DNA from: Bulleidia sp. zg-1006
GTDB lineage: Bacteria; Bacillota_I; Bacilli_A; Erysipelotrichales; Erysipelotrichaceae
Direction: 5' to 3'
Assembly (NCBI RefSeq): GCF_016812035.1
Contig: NZ_CP069178.1
Location: forward strand, 868,001 to 932,000
Length of the DNA stretch: 64,000 nt
Shown in pieces: positions 32,636-42,847 of the stretch. The number at the start of each line of letters is the position of its first letter. Within the stretch, counting starts at the first letter, position 1. The translations under genes and the position numbers were made by a program. Under the pieces are notes generated by a model. It saw only the letters and a list, made by a program, of their open reading frames with translations, was not told the DNA's origin and ran no database searches.

Positions 32636-34384
32636 CTATCGTATCGTCGCTAATTCAGCATCAATTTTTGTTTTTAATTCATCCAATAATTCTAATCGAT
32701 TATTAGGTACCGAATATTTCATTTTAATCACTTCTTCAAAAATGCCGGTTTTTAAAATTAAAGATACCGGAATATGTTTCTGAATCAATGGTAAACAAGC
32801 TTGTTTTAAATGGTGAATGACTTCTAACATTTTGACCTGCTTCGACATTGGAACATACGTATCTTCCTTATGGAAAGAGTTTTGTTGTAAATAACCAACC
32901 CGAATCACTCGTGCTATTTCCAAGTTTAGTTTTTGATCATCCGGTAAAACATCCGATCCAATCAAACGCACAATTTCCATTAAGCGTCCTTCTTCATGAA
33001 GGATTTCTTGAACTTCAGATCTTAAATCCCCAAAATTGCGAGATACTTGATGGTCATAATAAGCTGTCAATTCATTTAAATATTCCGAGTAAGAATCATT
33101 CCAATTCACAGCCGGATAATGACGAGCATAAGCCAAGTTCTTATCCAAAGCCCAGAAACAACGCACAAAGCGACGGGTATTTTGAGTAACTGGTTCTGAG
33201 AAATCAGCTCCTTGTGGGGAAACTGCTCCAATCAAAGAAAGCGAAGCTTTACATCCATTTAAAGTTTTAACCATCCCTGCTCTTTCATAGAATTGAGCAA
33301 TGCGACTTGGTAAATACGATGGAAAGCCTTCTTCAGCCGGCATTTCTTCCAAACGACCGGAAATTTCACGTAAAGCTTCTGCCCAACGCGAAGTACTATC
33401 TGCCATTAGAGCCACATGATAACCCATATCACGATAGTATTCTGCTATCGTTACGCCTGTATAAATTGAAGCTTCACGGGCTGCCACCGGCATATTGGAA
33501 GTATTTGCAATCAAGCAAGTACGATCCAATAAAGGACGATTGCTCTTAGGATCCACCAATTGAGCAAACTCTTCTAAAACTTGTGTCATCTCATTACCAC
33601 GTTCACCACAACCAACGTAAATAATAATATCAGCATCACACCACTTAGCAATTTGATGTTGTAACATGGTCTTACCAGCTCCAAAGCCGCCAGGAATAGC
33701 CGCGGCTCCACCCTTAGCCAAAGGAAATAAAGTGTCAATGACCCGTTGACCTGTAATCAAAGGAATTTGAATTCTTTCTCTTTTTTGAATAGGACGAGGA
33801 TTACGAATTGGCCACTTTTGCGCTAAAGTTAATGAAACCACTTCTTTATTTTTATCCAACTGAACATCGATGATTGAGTCTTTAACACTATACAAACCAT
33901 TTTCACTAATCCGAACAACCGTTCCACTCAAACCAATAGGAACTAAAGAGCGATGTTCAATCAAAGAAGTTTCAGGACATCCGGCGAATATATCCCCTTC
34001 TTGAACATGGTCTCCTACCTTTACATCCACATGAACATTCCATTTCTTATTTTCATCCAAAGAAGGAATAGGAGTAGTTGCCGCAATAAAAGGACCTTGT
34101 CGGTCTTGCATAGCCATTAAGGGTCGTTCAATACCATCAAAGATATTGCCTAAAATACCAGGACCTAAAGTCGCACTTAACAAACTACCTGTACCGATAA
34201 CTTCATCCCCTTGTTTTAAGCCAACTGTACTTTCATAGACTTGAATCATAGTTTTATTTTTATCAATGCGAATGACTTCACCTAATAAACCCTGCTTACC
34301 AACATGAACCACTTCTTTCATAGCAAAATCCTGTGTTTCTAGCACAGAAATAACCGAGCCATTGACGGAATAGATTTTTGCCAT
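32636..34384 (-). CDS. ntpA: V-type ATPase subunit A (catalytic)
   Basis: Catalytic subunit of 582 residues. It has the P-loop GGFGAGKTMLQ, GERGNEMTQVLEEF with the catalytic Glu, and SYLPSRIAQFYERAGMV. The characteristic non-homologous insert of V-type A subunits is present around residues 115-190. It hydrolyses ATP to drive ion pumping, or runs in reverse. Confidence 0.96.
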   Translation of the reverse strand: MAKIYSVNGSVISVLETQDFAMKEVVHVGKQGLLGEVIRIDKNKTMIQVYESTVGLKQGDEVIGTGSLLSATLGPGILGNIFDGIERPLMAMQDRQGPFIAATTPIPSLDENKKWNVHVDVKVGDHVQEGDIFAGCPETSLIEHRSLVPIGLSGTVVRISENGLYSVKDSIIDVQLDKNKEVVSLTLAQKWPIRNPRPIQKRERIQIPLITGQRVIDTLFPLAKGGAAAIPGGFGAGKTMLQHQIAKWCDADIIIYVGCGERGNEMTQVLEEFAQLVDPKSNRPLLDRTCLIANTSNMPVAAREASIYTGVTIAEYYRDMGYHVALMADSTSRWAEALREISGRLEEMPAEEGFPSYLPSRIAQFYERAGMVKTLNGCKASLSLIGAVSPQGADFSEPVTQNTRRFVRCFWALDKNLAYARHYPAVNWNDSYSEYLNELTAYYDHQVSRNFGDLRSEVQEILHEEGRLMEIVRLIGSDVLPDDQKLNLEIARVIRVGYLQQNSFHKEDTYVPMSKQVKMLEVIHHLKQACLPLIQKHIPVSLILKTGIFEEVIKMKYSVPNNRLELLDELKTKIDAELATIR

Positions 34385-34385
34385 G

Positions 34386-34982
34386 TTAGTTGCCTCCTTC
34401 TAAGATAAAGCCTGAGTGGCTTCTAAACCAATCTAAACTTTCGTCCAAACGTTCTTTCAAAGCACAAGAAAACTCCAAGCCTTGATAAAAATCAATGTAG
34501 CTAAATCCACCAAATTGAAAGTAACGTATTTTTATTTCATTTTTCATACTTTTTTCATCCAAAATAGATTGAAATAAGTCTTTGTCTTCTTCTCGAACAT
34601 AGAAATAGCCACTCTCTAAAACGGGTGCCTTTTCTAAATTTTTGACTAAGTAAGTACGATACTGATCACTTTTCACAAAAGCATGTATCCTTTGTTCAAC
34701 CTCGCTCACCATTTCAGAAATATACTCCAAGCGCATATTCAATAAACTTTGCATATATTCAAACTTGACTTGGGATTTTTGATTAGCAACGGCCGCTCTT
34801 AAATCATTAAATTCTTTTTCTAAATAATGCTTTGTTTCTTGCTGTAAACCTTTCTTATAAAGGGTCAACGTTTCATCGTGTATTTGATTAATTTCATTTT
34901 TTAACGTATCTAAAACCATTTGGGATTCTGATTTTACACCCTGTTCAATCGCATCCAGGATTTTCTTTTCGTAATCTTCCAT
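34386..34982 (-). CDS. ntpE: V-type ATPase subunit E (peripheral stalk)
   Basis: Subunit of 198 residues with a long N-terminal helix (residues 1-100, rich in Glu/Lys/Gln) and a globular C-terminal part. It pairs with the small coiled-coil subunit at 38599-38928 to form the stator stalk. Sequence conservation in this family is low; the call rests on position and layout. Confidence 0.85.
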   Translation of the reverse strand: MEDYEKKILDAIEQGVKSESQMVLDTLKNEINQIHDETLTLYKKGLQQETKHYLEKEFNDLRAAVANQKSQVKFEYMQSLLNMRLEYISEMVSEVEQRIHAFVKSDQYRTYLVKNLEKAPVLESGYFYVREEDKDLFQSILDEKSMKNEIKIRYFQFGGFSYIDFYQGLEFSCALKERLDESLDWFRSHSGFILEGGN

Positions 34983-34989
34983 ATCCCTC

Positions 34990-35298
34990 CTACAATTTCA
35001 AACCGATGGCAGAACTAATATAACCATCAATTCTTTCACTAATCTTCGCTAATCCATGGCGGTCAGAAATCTCTACAATCAAAGGTTGTTTTAAATTCAT
35101 CTTCCATTTTGCGACCACATCCGCCACTTCATTCATCGCTTTCGTGGTCATAAAAATAATCGCCATGGATGGATCCTTGATTTTCTCTTGTAATGCTTTT
35201 AAAATTTCTTCTTTTTCATGCAATACCACACCATCAATACCAACTAAACGTAAGCCGGTTTGGGTGTCCACATTATCCGATATACAATAGGCTTTCAT
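34990..35298 (-). CDS. ntpG: V-type ATPase subunit F
   Basis: Small Rossmann-like protein of 102 residues (AYCISDNVDTQTGLRLVGID, AIIFMTTKAMNEV) that sits on the central stalk with subunit D. Its place between K and E fits. Confidence 0.9.
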   Translation of the reverse strand: MKAYCISDNVDTQTGLRLVGIDGVVLHEKEEILKALQEKIKDPSMAIIFMTTKAMNEVADVVAKWKMNLKQPLIVEISDRHGLAKISERIDGYISSAIGLKL

Positions 35299-35300
35299 AA

Positions 35301-35735
35301 TTAAAGCTTGTTGATGATTAAGATGGAAATCAATAGACCATAAATCGCAACCCCTTCACCAAGAGCAACGAAGATAATAGCACGACCAAAGTTATTTCCA
35401 TCTTCACTAACGGCACCAATCGCTGCCGGAGCTGCACTCGCAACAGCCCAACCGGCACCTAAAGAAGAACCGGCTACCGCAATAGCTGCCGCAAGGAAGC
35501 CTAAACCAGTGTTACTATTACTGGATTGTGTTGCTTCTTCAGCAAATGAAGCGAATTGATTGGCTTGTAAAACAATCGTCGTTAAGAAAGCGGCAACGAA
35601 TAGAGCCACTTGCGTTAAAAGCCTTGACTTCACATTCTTTTGATTAACACCATGACGAACAATCAGCCATAAAGGACCAACAATTAAAATAACAGCCATA
35701 AATGGTAAAACAATTTGATTAAACGATAATAACAT
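35301..35735 (-). CDS. ntpK: V-type ATPase proteolipid subunit K
   Basis: Membrane rotor subunit of about 144 residues, started at 35735 behind AAGGAGAAAAG. The C-terminal half is a classic c-type hairpin (GLGFLAAAIAVAGSSLGAGW ... ALGEGVAIYGLL) with the ion-binding Glu127. The N-terminal half has two hydrophobic segments without the usual Gly-rich proteolipid pattern, joined by a Ser/Asn/Gln-rich loop. NtpK of Enterococcus has two recognisable hairpins, so this one looks eroded in its first half. Confidence 0.9.
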   Translation of the reverse strand: MLLSFNQIVLPFMAVILIVGPLWLIVRHGVNQKNVKSRLLTQVALFVAAFLTTIVLQANQFASFAEEATQSSNSNTGLGFLAAAIAVAGSSLGAGWAVASAAPAAIGAVSEDGNNFGRAIIFVALGEGVAIYGLLISILIINKL

Positions 35736-35745
35736 ACTTTTCTCC

Positions 35746-37551
35746 TTAGTCAGCACTCTTTGTGCTATATGCTACAAATTTTGTGCCACCACCTGTGTAG
35801 TAGCGTGAAAACATTTCATAATATTCCAAACGCAAGGTTTGAATACCAACAATTAAACCCTCTAAGCCCATAACGAAGATATTTCCTATAATAAAAACAA
35901 CAATCCCGGCTGTACCGGTCATCTTCATTAAAGTCATCACCACCAGCATCATACCGGCATGCGATAAAATGAAACCACCTACACGCAAATACGATAAACT
36001 ATTCGTTACAAAGCTCAATAATATTTCAAAAACTTCAAAGAAATTTTGGACAACATAGCCAAGCCAACCTTCACTCGGTTTAAAAGAATGCCCTTCCACT
36101 ACCGCTTCAAAGCGCTCTTTCAATAAGAAACATAGTAATGGTAGATACACAAACACAATCATAAATGGTAACGATGTTAGACTTATTCCATATAAAGTCC
36201 GGGCTCCAATAGCCACTAAAATAAAGCCATAGAAACCAAAGCCAACCATTCCGTTTTGCGAGAGAAAAACTTCTATCCAGCGTTTATGACGGGCATTATT
36301 CCAAATATTCATCAACATTGTGATTAGAATTAAACTAGCACCAAGTAAAACTGCGCTAATTAATAAACCCATCGTATTAGAGCCATCCATCACATCCAAT
36401 AACTTTTCACGAACATTGAAAATTTGTTGGTGAATTGGATTTAATACCTCTTCTAAGCCAAATACAGATCCATATAAGAAACCAAAAATAGAAGAAGTAA
36501 CACCCACACGGGCAATAATACCAAATAACTTAGCTTTCTTTTCTAGTAAGAAACCAAGAATAGCCAATACCAAGCCTTGTCCCAAATCCCCAAACATAAT
36601 GCCAAAAATTAAGGAGTAGGTAACTGCCACAAAGCTTGTTGGATCAAAGTCATCGTATTTAGGTAATCCATACATTTCCACAAAAAGTTCAAATGGTCTT
36701 GTGAACCAATTATTTCTAAGAATAGTTGGACAAGGAATGGAAACTTCTGATGGTTCTTTTTCTTGAATGCTTACATCCTTAAATAAAGCTTTAAAGCTCT
36801 GTATCTTTCTGGCTGGTACAAAACCATCGAATTCATATCTTTCATCCTTCTTTAAGACATAAGGATATAGCTTTAAAATAGACGATTGCTTCAAACAATA
36901 CGAATACACATCCATCATCTTCCATCGACATTCTTGAACCCTCTTTTCACGGTCAAAAGCTGGAATTTGAATTGGTTCAAAGAATAAAGAATGAAAAATT
37001 TTCTGTGTTCGTTTCAAATATGCATCACTGGTCACATAGACTAACCAAACGTATTGATTATTACTATGTAATTTATGAATGGAGAAACTTTCACCAGCAT
37101 AAAGAGAAATCTTTTTATAGGAATCCAAAGGCAAACGTCCTAGACCAAAGTTTAAATATTGTGCTTCTTTCATCCTTTCAAAACCCAAAGGTGCTAATTC
37201 ATGCAAGGCTTTCTCATCATCCTCCGATAATATTTCCACTTCCCCATTGGTATCTAAACCAAACTCATGATTTAATTCGGCGATATAATTCTGAATTTCG
37301 GCTTCAGAATAAGTCCCCGTTGGTTCTTTTTCTTTCAAAACACAACCAACCATGTGACCAATATTTTGAAAACTTTGTGCGTAAGAATCATAAGGATTCT
37401 CTTCATTCAACAAAACACCCTCTTTATCTTCTACTAATTGACTAGCCAAGATGGGATGAATCGGTTGACTTTTCCCAATCATCTCTAACATCTCATTCAA
37501 GTGCGATTTTGAACAAGAAAGAGATACATATTTCATTTTTTCAATTGCCAT
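35746..37551 (-). CDS. ntpI: V-type ATPase subunit I (membrane stator)
   Basis: Protein of 601 residues: soluble N-terminal half to about residue 290, then multiple membrane helices (FGIMFGDLGQGLVLAILGFL, SYLRVGGFILSHAGMMLV, YEMFSRYYTGGGTKFVAYS at the end). It holds the half-channels and the essential Arg facing the K-ring; SLSYLRVGG contains a candidate. Confidence 0.94.
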   Translation of the reverse strand: MAIEKMKYVSLSCSKSHLNEMLEMIGKSQPIHPILASQLVEDKEGVLLNEENPYDSYAQSFQNIGHMVGCVLKEKEPTGTYSEAEIQNYIAELNHEFGLDTNGEVEILSEDDEKALHELAPLGFERMKEAQYLNFGLGRLPLDSYKKISLYAGESFSIHKLHSNNQYVWLVYVTSDAYLKRTQKIFHSLFFEPIQIPAFDREKRVQECRWKMMDVYSYCLKQSSILKLYPYVLKKDERYEFDGFVPARKIQSFKALFKDVSIQEKEPSEVSIPCPTILRNNWFTRPFELFVEMYGLPKYDDFDPTSFVAVTYSLIFGIMFGDLGQGLVLAILGFLLEKKAKLFGIIARVGVTSSIFGFLYGSVFGLEEVLNPIHQQIFNVREKLLDVMDGSNTMGLLISAVLLGASLILITMLMNIWNNARHKRWIEVFLSQNGMVGFGFYGFILVAIGARTLYGISLTSLPFMIVFVYLPLLCFLLKERFEAVVEGHSFKPSEGWLGYVVQNFFEVFEILLSFVTNSLSYLRVGGFILSHAGMMLVVMTLMKMTGTAGIVVFIIGNIFVMGLEGLIVGIQTLRLEYYEMFSRYYTGGGTKFVAYSTKSAD

Positions 37552-37562
37552 AATACCTTCTT

Positions 37563-38606
37563 CTAATAAATCAATAGCGCTCTCGTTCGATCTTGACTAA
37601 TGCCATAATGAACAGCCTCTATGATATCAATCAAATTTTGAATTTCAATTTCACTTAAATGAATGTAAGCAAACATTAAAATGTTTGGATTTAATTCTTG
37701 GTAAATCAAGTGACGATTTAGTTCATACTGAATCCGTTTTGTGAAATGTTCAATGTATTGAAAATGATTGAATCCAATGTATTTTTTATACCTTGTTTGT
37801 TGCAGTTTTTCTAAAATTTGATCGGCATTCAAAGTATCCAACCATTCCATTAAAGTCTTCCAAGGAATAAAGACGGATTGTTTCATCAATAAAGGACGGA
37901 TTTGTTCGGGTTTTGATTGAAAGTATTTCTTCAATCGATAAATAATCTGAATGTTCTCTAATTCGATGACAATCTTTACTATCTCATTCATCTTCTTTTG
38001 CGTATCTTCATGACCAAATTGGCGAATGTACATCATCATTTCTTCATCCATTCTTTCATGAAGCCGATGTTCTAAGGTCACAAAGTCTAATTCCTCAATT
38101 GGCTTTGAACGATAAAGTTTTAACACCGTCGCATACGCTGTTCCCTTTAATAAATGCAAGAGTTCTTCAAAATCAGATACTTCACTTAAACCCATAAAAT
38201 CAAAACTACTGTATTGCGAAACATACAAGGGCATATGGGTGATTAAATCTTCCTTTGAAACCGAGTTATTGGAGGATAAAGCACGAATCTTCATCATAAT
38301 CAATTCTATTTCTGTATTCGCCATTAAATTGTGAACGAGATGCTTCCCGTCTGCTTCCATATAACGAATAAGTTTATTGATGCGATGAAAAATTTCTGTT
38401 CGAATTAGAACCTCCAATTGACCACGATGAATGGCCTTCACATTAATTCCTGTTAAGCAATCATGAAAGAGTTCGCTGTTTTGTAAAAAAGTAGCGACTT
38501 CCGCTTCACTTTTTTTATTGAGTAAACTCAAATAATCACTTTCTTGCAAGCGATGACCATACATGGAACGAACTTTTGCCATGATGGCATTATGAGAACT
38601 ACTCAT
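37563..38606 (-). CDS. ntpC: V-type ATPase subunit C (d-like)
   Basis: Helical subunit of about 347 residues that links the central stalk to the K-ring. The start at 38606 (MSSSHNAIMAKVRSMYGHRL) overlaps the preceding gene by eight bases; a longer frame up to 38732 lies inside that gene in another frame and is unlikely. The pattern RSMYGHRLQESDYLSLL is typical of the family. Confidence 0.88.
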   Translation of the reverse strand: MSSSHNAIMAKVRSMYGHRLQESDYLSLLNKKSEAEVATFLQNSELFHDCLTGINVKAIHRGQLEVLIRTEIFHRINKLIRYMEADGKHLVHNLMANTEIELIMMKIRALSSNNSVSKEDLITHMPLYVSQYSSFDFMGLSEVSDFEELLHLLKGTAYATVLKLYRSKPIEELDFVTLEHRLHERMDEEMMMYIRQFGHEDTQKKMNEIVKIVIELENIQIIYRLKKYFQSKPEQIRPLLMKQSVFIPWKTLMEWLDTLNADQILEKLQQTRYKKYIGFNHFQYIEHFTKRIQYELNRHLIYQELNPNILMFAYIHLSEIEIQNLIDIIEAVHYGISQDRTRALLIY

Positions 38607-38928
38607 GGTCCTCTTCCAAAGAAGTAACACGCTTGATAAGCATTGTGATCCACTCTTCGCGATGTTCAAGAAATTGTTTTTCAAGCTTCTTTTTGTTGGC
38701 AGTGAAATTAAGTTCCAAACGTTTTTTTTCATCCGCTACTTCTTGTACCATATCTTTTTCCTTTTGTTCAAGGGTTTCATTCACTTTATCCCAAGCTTCT
38801 TTAGAAAGTCGTTGTTCTTCAACTGCAATTTTAGCTAGAAGTTGGTTTTTTTCTTCATGAGCAGCCGCCACTTCCTTCCTTGTTTTTTCATCTAAATCAA
38901 GGAGTTTTTTAATTTGTTCGAGCTCCAT
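38599..38928 (-). CDS. V-type ATPase subunit G/H-like coiled coil
   Basis: First gene of the operon: 109 residues, almost entirely coiled coil (EEKNQLLAKIAVEEQRLSKE, KKRLELNFTANKKKLEKQFL). It fits the peripheral-stalk partner of subunit E. A minus-strand TATAAT at 38952-38957 and the TGGAGG ribosome-binding site mark the operon start. Family assignment is from position and composition. Confidence 0.8.
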   Translation of the reverse strand: MELEQIKKLLDLDEKTRKEVAAAHEEKNQLLAKIAVEEQRLSKEAWDKVNETLEQKEKDMVQEVADEKKRLELNFTANKKKLEKQFLEHREEWITMLIKRVTSLEEDHE

Positions 38929-39032
38929 ATTTGTCCTCCATACAACAAATTATTATAACTCTCATTTTGAACATCGCACTTTTTTTCATGTATTTTACAC
39001 AATTTTCTAGTCTAAATAAGCAAGTCCAATAA

Positions 39033-39057
39033 AAAGAGTGTAGTGATTACACTCTTT
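39033..39057 (-). terminator. Terminator of the PFOR gene
   Basis: AAAGAGTGTA and TACACTCTTT pair perfectly around GTGAT; on the minus strand TTTTTATT follows. Confidence 0.9.
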
Positions 39058-39066
39058 CTTGTATTC

Positions 39067-42000
39067 TTAAGCTTCTTGCTCGTCTTGTATGCGCTTCTTC
39101 ATTTGAAGCTTGGCATAACGTGTTTGAGCATCTTGTAAAGCCTTATCGAATAGCTTATTCGCTTCTTCTTCACCCTTAATCTTCACTAAGTTGAAGTAAC
39201 GTCCTTCATTCATTAAGAAGTCTTTGAACTTATCCCACTTAGGTGTGCGAGAATCAAGCGTTAACGGTTTTTGATTACGTGGATCATAGCGGTAAAGAAC
39301 TGTATAACCACATTCAACAGCGTTCTTTTGAGTAACCGGCATGTTAATCAAGCCACCTTTAATACCTTGTTCAATACATGGCGCATAAGCAATCACGATG
39401 GAAGGTCCCTTATACGATTCGGCTTCCTTGAAAGCCTTGATGGTTTGTGCTTGGTTAGCTCCCATCGAAACAGATGCTACATAAGCCGTACCATATTCCA
39501 TAAAGATTTGACCTAAGTCTTTCTTCGCTAATGCTTTACCACCGGCGGCGAACTTCGCAATGGATGCGGCTTGTGAGGACTTCGAAGATTGTCCACCTGT
39601 ATTGGAATAAACTTCGGTATCTAAGACAAGCACGTTTACGTCTAAGTTATTGGCCATGACATGGTCTAATCCACCATAACCAATATCATAAGCCCAACCA
39701 TCACCACCGACAATCCAAACCGACTTCGATACTAAATCATCTTCATAAGCCAATAGTTCTTTAACAGCTTCAACTTTCGATGCCTTAACGTGTTCTACTA
39801 AGCTTGCCTTAATCTTACGTTGTTCTTCACGCTTATCATTCGCTGCTAAGTAAACTTCAAAATCAGCCTTCAATTCCGGTTCAACTGTATCTAAGTTATC
39901 TTCCATAATTTTTAAGATATGCGCTGACTTATAGGCATTAGCAATAGCCATACCAAAGCCATATTCTGCATTGTCTTCAAATAAGGAGTTAGCCCAAGCC
40001 GGACCATCATTATTTACGTCAGTCACAAATGGAGAAACTGGCGTTGCGGAGCAGTAAATCATCGAACAGCCTGTCGCATTCGCAATAATCATATCCTTAC
40101 CAAATAACTGCGTTGCTAAACGGTAATAACCGGCTTCACCACAACCCGGACAGGCACCGGATACTTCAAAATAAGGCATCATTAAGGAAACACCCGCTTC
40201 CGTATTGTTATTACCAAATTCCGGCTTATAAGTAACTTCCTTATATAAGTAATCCGCCAAGGCTTGTTGTTCACGTTGGGTATTAATATCCTTAGCACTT
40301 AATGCGTCCACCGGACATACCGTGATACATACACCACAACCCACACAGTTTTCCGTTGATACTTGAATACGGAACTTCAAACCAGCTTCTTTAGCACCCT
40401 TATAAGCAGGAGTTGGATCTTTGTAAGTTAGCTCAAGCTTATTAGCTTTAGCGATTTCATCCGCCTTCGCTAATTCCTTTTCATCCATTAAAACGGAACG
40501 AATTGTAGCATGAGGACAAGCAAATCCACACTTACCACATTCAATACATTTATTCACATCCCATTCCGGAACGAAAGCACCCACGCTTCTTTTTTCTAAG
40601 AAAGCTTCATTGCTACGAACAGAGCCATCTAATATACCTTGTTCAACAAAGGTTGATACCGGCATATTATTACCGTCTAAGGCATTGATACGTTGTGCAA
40701 ATTCATCGTAATAACGATCACCTGTTTCATTGTATAAAGCCTTTGAGTAAGTTAAATCAGCCCAAGCTTTATCAACCGGAACTTCAACTAAACCATCAGC
40801 CCCAGCTTCAATTGCACGAATATTCGCATCCACAACCTCTTGCCCCTTACGAGCATACGTTTTTTCAGCTGAATGTTTCATCAAGTCAAGCGACTTATCA
40901 TAAGGCATGATTCGTTCATTAAGCTTGAAGAAAGCCGATTGTAAGATGGTATTTGTATGACGACCCATGCCTGTTTCTTGCGCTAGCTTTGTCGCATTGA
41001 TGATATACCACTTTGCTTTCTTCTTTGCCAAAGTGGCTAATAAACGATTGGGCATACGACTAACAATTTCATCAGCAGGAATCATGGTATTCAATAAGAA
41101 AGTGCCACCTTCCTTTAAATCACGAACCATATCAAATTGGAAACAATAGGATTCTTGTGAACAAGAAATAAATTCAGCTTTATCAATGTAATAAGGAGAA
41201 TGAATGGGTGACTTACCAAAACGTAGATGAGAACGAGTTACCCCACCTGACTTCTTGGAGTCATATGCAAAATAAGCTTGGGAGTAAAGATCTGTATTAT
41301 TACCGATAATCTTAACTGTCGATTTATTGGCACCCACCGTACCATCTGATCCTAAACCATAGAATAGACAAGAAGTATAATCACTATCCACTGAAATTGG
41401 TGCTTTCGCCAAGGATAAATTCGTGACATCATCATCAATACCGATTGTGAATTCTTCCTTTGGATTACTCTTCTTTAATTCTTCATAAACGGCATTAATA
41501 TCTGATGGGTTTGTGTCTTTAGAAGATAAACCGTAGCGACCACCAATAATAGTTAGGTCTTTGTGTTTACGTAATGCTGAAACAACATCTAAGAACAATG
41601 GTTCACGAGAGCCTTGTTCCTTGGTACGATCTAGTACCGCAATGCTCTTAACACTAGCCGGTAAAACATCCTCTAACATCTTTGCTGAGAATGGACGGTA
41701 TAAGTAAACCTTAACCAAACCAACTTTTTCACCACGCTTGACCAACGTATTAATCGTTTCTGTGATTGTATCGGTTACAGAACCCATTGCAACGATAACA
41801 CGTTGTGCATCAGGTGCGCCTGTATAAACAAATGGTGCATAAGTACGACCCGTATAATCCGATACCTTCTTCATGTAAGAAGCTACGATTTCTGGAATTT
41901 GTTCAAAATGACTATTTTGGGCTTCAGCGGCTTGGAAGAAAATATCATCATTTTGCGTACCGCCACGGACAACAGAATTGCCATGTGGATTTAAGGCATG

Positions 42001-42627
42001 CTTACGAAAAGCAACTAATTTTTCTTGGTTAATTAATGACTTTAAAAAATCATAATCCATCACTTCAATCTTGTCGATTTCATGTGATGTACGGAAACCA
42101 TCAAAGAAATGCATAACTGGTGCACTTGCTTCGATGGCAACAGCATGCGCTACACCAGCTAAATCCATACAATCTTGAACAGAGTGGGAACACATTTGAA
42201 CAATTCCCGTTTGACGAGCTGCATAAATATCAGAATGGTCACCAAAGATACTCAGGGTATGGGTAGCTAAAGTACGAGCAGCCACATGTATAACCCCCGG
42301 TAACATTTCTCCTTTTAATTTATAAATATTTGGAATCATCAATAATAATCCCTGTGAAGCAGTAAATGTAGTGGCTAAAGAACCGGCTTGTAAAGCACCA
42401 TGGATGGCACCGGCCGCACCACCTTCTGATTGCATTTCAACAACCTTAACACGATCATTAAAGATATTTTTACGACCTGCCGTTGACCAAGCATCAACAT
42501 TTTCCGCCATTGGTGACGATGGCGTAATTGGGTAAATTCCGGCTACTTCTGTAAACGCATAGGCAGCATGCGCTGTGGCTGTATTACCATCCATCGCTTC
42601 GAATACTTTCTTATGTTCTGTACTCAT
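39067..42627 (-). CDS. nifJ: Pyruvate:ferredoxin (flavodoxin) oxidoreductase
   Basis: Single-chain enzyme of 1186 residues that oxidises pyruvate to acetyl-CoA and CO2 and reduces ferredoxin. Domains in order: pyrimidine-binding (NTATAHAAYAFTEVAGIYPI near residue 15), gamma-type domain, two [4Fe-4S] clusters (CIECGKCGFACPHA and CVGCGVCITVCPVDA), and the TPP domain with ACPGCGEAGY and GGDGWAYDIGYGGLD. The length is standard for the fused homodimeric type. Monocistronic, with its own terminator. It indicates anaerobic fermentation. Confidence 0.97.
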   Translation of the reverse strand: MSTEHKKVFEAMDGNTATAHAAYAFTEVAGIYPITPSSPMAENVDAWSTAGRKNIFNDRVKVVEMQSEGGAAGAIHGALQAGSLATTFTASQGLLLMIPNIYKLKGEMLPGVIHVAARTLATHTLSIFGDHSDIYAARQTGIVQMCSHSVQDCMDLAGVAHAVAIEASAPVMHFFDGFRTSHEIDKIEVMDYDFLKSLINQEKLVAFRKHALNPHGNSVVRGGTQNDDIFFQAAEAQNSHFEQIPEIVASYMKKVSDYTGRTYAPFVYTGAPDAQRVIVAMGSVTDTITETINTLVKRGEKVGLVKVYLYRPFSAKMLEDVLPASVKSIAVLDRTKEQGSREPLFLDVVSALRKHKDLTIIGGRYGLSSKDTNPSDINAVYEELKKSNPKEEFTIGIDDDVTNLSLAKAPISVDSDYTSCLFYGLGSDGTVGANKSTVKIIGNNTDLYSQAYFAYDSKKSGGVTRSHLRFGKSPIHSPYYIDKAEFISCSQESYCFQFDMVRDLKEGGTFLLNTMIPADEIVSRMPNRLLATLAKKKAKWYIINATKLAQETGMGRHTNTILQSAFFKLNERIMPYDKSLDLMKHSAEKTYARKGQEVVDANIRAIEAGADGLVEVPVDKAWADLTYSKALYNETGDRYYDEFAQRINALDGNNMPVSTFVEQGILDGSVRSNEAFLEKRSVGAFVPEWDVNKCIECGKCGFACPHATIRSVLMDEKELAKADEIAKANKLELTYKDPTPAYKGAKEAGLKFRIQVSTENCVGCGVCITVCPVDALSAKDINTQREQQALADYLYKEVTYKPEFGNNNTEAGVSLMMPYFEVSGACPGCGEAGYYRLATQLFGKDMIIANATGCSMIYCSATPVSPFVTDVNNDGPAWANSLFEDNAEYGFGMAIANAYKSAHILKIMEDNLDTVEPELKADFEVYLAANDKREEQRKIKASLVEHVKASKVEAVKELLAYEDDLVSKSVWIVGGDGWAYDIGYGGLDHVMANNLDVNVLVLDTEVYSNTGGQSSKSSQAASIAKFAAGGKALAKKDLGQIFMEYGTAYVASVSMGANQAQTIKAFKEAESYKGPSIVIAYAPCIEQGIKGGLINMPVTQKNAVECGYTVLYRYDPRNQKPLTLDSRTPKWDKFKDFLMNEGRYFNLVKIKGEEEANKLFDKALQDAQTRYAKLQMKKRIQDEQEA

Positions 42628-42803
42628 TTTGTCCTCCTTGATATAAATTAATTATAGTCCTTTCGCATTGAAAATAAAGGATTTTTGCTTTAGATGGTAC
42701 ACTCATTAGTTAAAAATAGTCATGTAATATCTATATGATAACTATTTCACGGCAGAAAATAGGTCAAAAGAATAGATTATCCCTCTTTTCTTAAGCAGAA
42801 AAA

Positions 42804-42829
42804 GACAGCATTTCCTATGAAATACTGCC
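42804..42829 (-). terminator. Terminator of the flavin lipoprotein gene
   Basis: GACAGCATTTC (42804-42814) and GAAATACTGCC (42819-42829) pair with G-U allowance; TTTTTCTG follows on the minus strand. The rest of 42628-42847 shows no gene. Confidence 0.8.
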
Positions 42830-42847
42830 CTTTTAATCCGGAAACTT

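Noticed and set aside
38607-38732. Longer N-terminus for V-ATPase subunit C
   Set aside because: It lies within the coiled-coil subunit gene in another frame and is unlike the family; ATG 38606 matches the known start.
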